In this document: positions 61,551 through 64,000 of the stretch, in pieces
How the letters are laid out: every line of letters begins with the position of its first letter
Position numbering within the stretch: the first letter of the stretch is position 1
Assembly: GCA_945888525.1 (NCBI GenBank)
Contig: CAMDAF010000002.1
Location: forward strand, 62,001-126,000
DNA length: 64,000 bases
Source of the DNA: Chitinophaga pinensis
GTDB taxonomy: Bacteria; Bacteroidota; Bacteroidia; NS11-12g; UBA955
Reading direction: 5' to 3'
Notes under the pieces: generated by a model
Database searches by the model: none
Seen by the model: only the letters and a program-made list of their open reading frames with translations
Told to the model about the DNA's origin: nothing
Program-made: the position numbers and the translations under genes

Positions 61551-62021
61551 TTAAACTTTATTTTGCTTCCTTTTCTTATGTTTCTTGGATGAAACTTCCA
61601 TTTGTTTTTTATAGTTTTCTAAATCTTCTTGAAAAGCTTTGTTGATCACTTTTACTTTAAATCGAGCATAGCGTTCAGGTCCTGTATTTATAACAATCAC
61701 CTCCTTAACCAAGTTTTGTCCGCCAAATCCTTTGCTGTGAAAAACCACATGAATCCTTCCTCTATCTCCGGGCGCTATTTTACCCTGTGTATACGTTGGA
61801 TAGGTGCACCCACAAGCAGGGTAAGCCTGATTGATAAAAGCAGAATCAGTTCCAATATTGGTAAACCAAAAATCATAGACTACCGTATCGCCATCGGCAA
61901 TAACACCAAAATCTGCAGTATCAACATCAAACTTAATAATTGGCCCTTGAGCATAAATCTGATTGGCAAAAAAAGCAGAAACAATAATCAGAATTAGAAA
62001 AACTGCACGTTTATCGAACAT
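61551..62021 (-). CDS. DUF1573 exported protein
   Basis: 156 residues with a signal peptide ending IYAQ. One DUF1573 domain (FDVDTADFGVIADGDTVVYDF, YPACGCTYPTY, KGFGGQNLVKEVIV), which has an ASPM/Hydin-like Ig fold and a conserved CGC. These proteins are common in Bacteroidetes and of unknown function. First gene of the minus-strand run towards 59005; divergent from the M13 peptidase gene. Confidence 0.9.
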   Translation of the reverse strand: MFDKRAVFLILIIVSAFFANQIYAQGPIIKFDVDTADFGVIADGDTVVYDFWFTNIGTDSAFINQAYPACGCTYPTYTQGKIAPGDRGRIHVVFHSKGFGGQNLVKEVIVINTGPERYARFKVKVINKAFQEDLENYKKQMEVSSKKHKKRKQNKV

Positions 62022-62060
62022 AAGAGACGAAATTAATAAAAAATTCTTATTCTTGCTACC

Positions 62061-64000
62061 ATGATTAGATTAAACTTTCAAAATATTATGCTGTTTGCAT
62101 CGACGGTATTTGCAGCGGCTTGCTCTAATGCACCAAAAACCGAAAAAAAAGCAGATGTAGCAATGGAAAAAACTAAAATCCCTGGCTTTGATACCAGTTC
62201 GCTCGACCGAAGATACCGGTCTCAAGATGACTTTGATAGTTTTGCGAATGGGGGATGGAAAAAACTAAATCCAATACCTTCTACAGAAGGAAATTGGGGG
62301 GCTTTTGGCATAATTGACAAAGAAAATAGTGAAGTCAAATTAAAAGGGATCATTCAAACTACCATTAAAAACAAAGAAAACAAAGCAGGAAGCGATGAAC
62401 AAAAAATTGCGGATATGTACCGCTCTTTTATGGATACAGTTCAAATAGAAAAATTAGGATTGAGCCCATTAAAACCATACATAGATCAAATAGAGTCTAT
62501 CAAAACACTTGAAGAGTGGGTTGCCGTTAGTGGCGAACTGCAAAAAATCGGTGTAGGAAGTGTTCTAGGTGTATACGTAGATGCGGATGATAGAAACAGC
62601 AAAATGAATGCTGTAAAATGGGGGCAAAGTGGACTTAGCTTAGGCGAAAAAAGCTACTACAGTGGTGCCGATGAGAGGATGAAAATGATCCGTTCAGAGT
62701 TTGTGGCACATATTGACAAAACAATTGCATTTACCGGCAGAGAATTTAAAGGAAAAGCAGGTGAAACATTGTTGAAATTTGAAACAGGATTGGCTGCGAT
62801 TCAACAAAGCAACGTAGAATTGAGAGATCCAATTAAAACGTATAATAAAATATCAAGTGCCGAATTAAAATCGCTGTCAAAAAACATTGATTGGAATGTA
62901 TTTGCAGCTAAACAAGGTGTTGTTTCTGACACAATAATTATACAAAACAAAAAGTACTTTACAAGTTTAAATGTATTGTTGAGTAAAACCGATTTAGAAG
63001 TCTTAAAATTATACACTTACTACAAATTAATTGGATCATTTGCTACGTATTTACCGAAAAATATAAAAAATGAACGTTTCAATTTTTATGGAAAAATAAA
63101 AAGCGGTATTAATGAGCAGAAAAAGAGAGAAATTCAAGCTATTGATATCACCGAAAGCTTAGGTGAAGGAAATATTTTGGGAAGACTTTATACCAAACAG
63201 TATTTTCCAGAATCATCAAAGAAAAAAGTTGCCGAAATGATTGACAATGTAAGAGCTGTATACAGTGAAAGAGTTGACAAATTAACTTGGATGACTGAAT
63301 CAACTAAGACAATGGCAAAAAAGAAATTATCGACTTTTACTTATAAAATTGGCTATCCCGACCAATGGGAAGATTACACCAATATTGCCGTTAACCCTAA
63401 AGAACTTATTGCCAATGTAATAAGCAACACCTTATGGAGTCACAATAAAATGCTTAATGATATTGGCAAGCCAGTTGATAAAAAAAGATGGTTTATGTCG
63501 CCTCAAACTGTAAACGCCTACTACAATCCATTAAACAATGAGATTGTTTTCCCGGCGGGTATTTTACAAGCGCCATTCTTCAATCCCGATGCCGATGATG
63601 CAATAAACTATGGTGGAATTATTGCGGTAATCGGACACGAATTTACCCATGGTTTTGATGACCAAGGAGCGCAATATGACGAAACTGGTAACCTAAGAAA
63701 TTGGTGGACTAAGGAAGATTTCAATAATTTTAATGCGCTAGGAAAACGATACATTTCATACTTCAGTGCTTTTGAGCCAATGCAAGGTGTGCACATCAAC
63801 GGCGAGCTTACTATTGGCGAAAACATTGCCGATTTAGGTGGTTTAACACTTGCTTATTACGCTTTAAAACGTTCTTTCGAAGGCAAATCAGAACCTGCTA
63901 AAATAGACGGATTTACTTGGCAGCAACGTTTCTTTTTGAGCTGGGCTCAAGTATGGCATAACAATATTAAGGACGAAGAATTAAGGAATAGATTGCAAAC
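62061..64000 (+). CDS. M13-family metallopeptidase, 3' partial
   Basis: At least 646 residues from the ATG at 62061; the frame runs off the window. The N-terminus has a hydrophobic signal and a lipobox-like AAAC (Cys21), so it should be a lipoprotein. The M13 neprilysin-type zinc motif HEFTH is at residues 526-530, preceded by NAYYNP (substrate binding) and followed by GENIADLGG with the third ligand Glu. These oligopeptidases degrade or process exported peptides. Only the final ~35 or so residues are expected to be missing by comparison with the usual length of the family (~680). Confidence 0.92.
   Translation, partial: MIRLNFQNIMLFASTVFAAACSNAPKTEKKADVAMEKTKIPGFDTSSLDRRYRSQDDFDSFANGGWKKLNPIPSTEGNWGAFGIIDKENSEVKLKGIIQTTIKNKENKAGSDEQKIADMYRSFMDTVQIEKLGLSPLKPYIDQIESIKTLEEWVAVSGELQKIGVGSVLGVYVDADDRNSKMNAVKWGQSGLSLGEKSYYSGADERMKMIRSEFVAHIDKTIAFTGREFKGKAGETLLKFETGLAAIQQSNVELRDPIKTYNKISSAELKSLSKNIDWNVFAAKQGVVSDTIIIQNKKYFTSLNVLLSKTDLEVLKLYTYYKLIGSFATYLPKNIKNERFNFYGKIKSGINEQKKREIQAIDITESLGEGNILGRLYTKQYFPESSKKKVAEMIDNVRAVYSERVDKLTWMTESTKTMAKKKLSTFTYKIGYPDQWEDYTNIAVNPKELIANVISNTLWSHNKMLNDIGKPVDKKRWFMSPQTVNAYYNPLNNEIVFPAGILQAPFFNPDADDAINYGGIIAVIGHEFTHGFDDQGAQYDETGNLRNWWTKEDFNNFNALGKRYISYFSAFEPMQGVHINGELTIGENIADLGGLTLAYYALKRSFEGKSEPAKIDGFTWQQRFFLSWAQVWHNNIKDEELRNRLQ

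Noticed and set aside
63608-63826. Minus-strand frame opposite the M13 peptidase zinc motif
   Set aside because: It is antisense to HEFTH-containing coding sequence that is clearly real.
1-64000. tRNA, rRNA, CRISPR array, insertion sequence or prophage
   Set aside because: None was recognised; gaps are short and are explained by promoters and terminators. A tRNA or covariance-model scan was not available to confirm.

Overview
This 64 kb window is a contiguous piece of a low-GC Bacteroidota (Bacteroidetes) chromosome. The evidence is internal. Many genes are preceded by the Bacteroidetes-type -7 box TAnnTTTG, sometimes with a -33 TTG. Shine-Dalgarno sequences are not evident. Several secreted proteins carry Por/T9SS-like C-terminal sorting domains. 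The gene families (GGGPS, fused 2-oxoacid dehydrogenase E1, tandem parvulin isomerases, DUF1573, WG repeats) are typical of the phylum. A genus cannot be named from the sequence alone. Coding density is high and no gap exceeds 300 bases. I see no rRNA, tRNA, CRISPR array, insertion sequence or prophage.

Layout. 1-3.7 kb: the 3' part of a Cys-punctuated coiled-coil protein, then rimP-nusA, closed by a terminator without infB. 3.8-9.9 kb (minus): a five-gene operon of three periplasmic parvulin/SurA-type chaperones, a MoxR ATPase and a membrane-anchored helical-repeat protein. 10-18 kb: cysS, envelope proteins, an HTH regulator and the pssA-purS-HI0933 flavoprotein operon. 18-20.8 kb: guaB and a DUF4340 protein. 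20.9-25.8 kb: a glycolipid-type operon (GT2/PHPT-like fusion, acyl-CoA synthetase, polyprenyl-P HexNAc-1-P transferase). 25.8-33.6 kb: fused E1 dehydrogenase, dxs, a small membrane protein and an M16 peptidase.

33.8-35.8 kb is the most unusual region. Two GNAT acetyltransferases stand next to a SET-domain protein, followed after 25 bases by an 86-residue histone H1-like Lys/Ala/Pro protein and a strong terminator. 36-38.7 kb: TPR protein, ComA-type phosphosulfolactate synthase and YqeY. 38.8-41.5 kb: PAP2 phosphatase and the iscS-iscU-iscA operon. 41.7-47.3 kb: methylmalonyl-CoA epimerase, WG-repeat protein, recR, a PKD/T9SS protein, Maf, a UbiA-family prenyltransferase and a rhomboid. 47.3-53.3 kb: a lipoprotein, a T9SS-exported CocE-type hydrolase and a B12-dependent ribonucleotide reductase. 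53.5-58.8 kb: geranylgeranylglyceryl phosphate synthase, a GT-C-like membrane protein, purK, purE, DUF3109 and a SprT-like protein. 58.8-62 kb (minus): PspC, a secreted 'asparagine synthetase B'-named protein, CrcB, an RmlD-type reductase and DUF1573. The window ends inside an M13 metallopeptidase.

Themes. Envelope folding and export dominate. Two enzymes of archaeal-type G1P ether-lipid synthesis (GGGPS and the UbiA homologue) lie about 7 kb apart, and a ComA homologue could feed sulfonate (cysteate/sulfonolipid) metabolism. The SET plus H1-like pair is the best candidate for an undescribed system: a possible bacterial chromatin-protein lysine methylation module. Several genes have non-ATG starts or start codons only a few bases after a TAnnTTTG box, suggesting leaderless or near-leaderless mRNAs.
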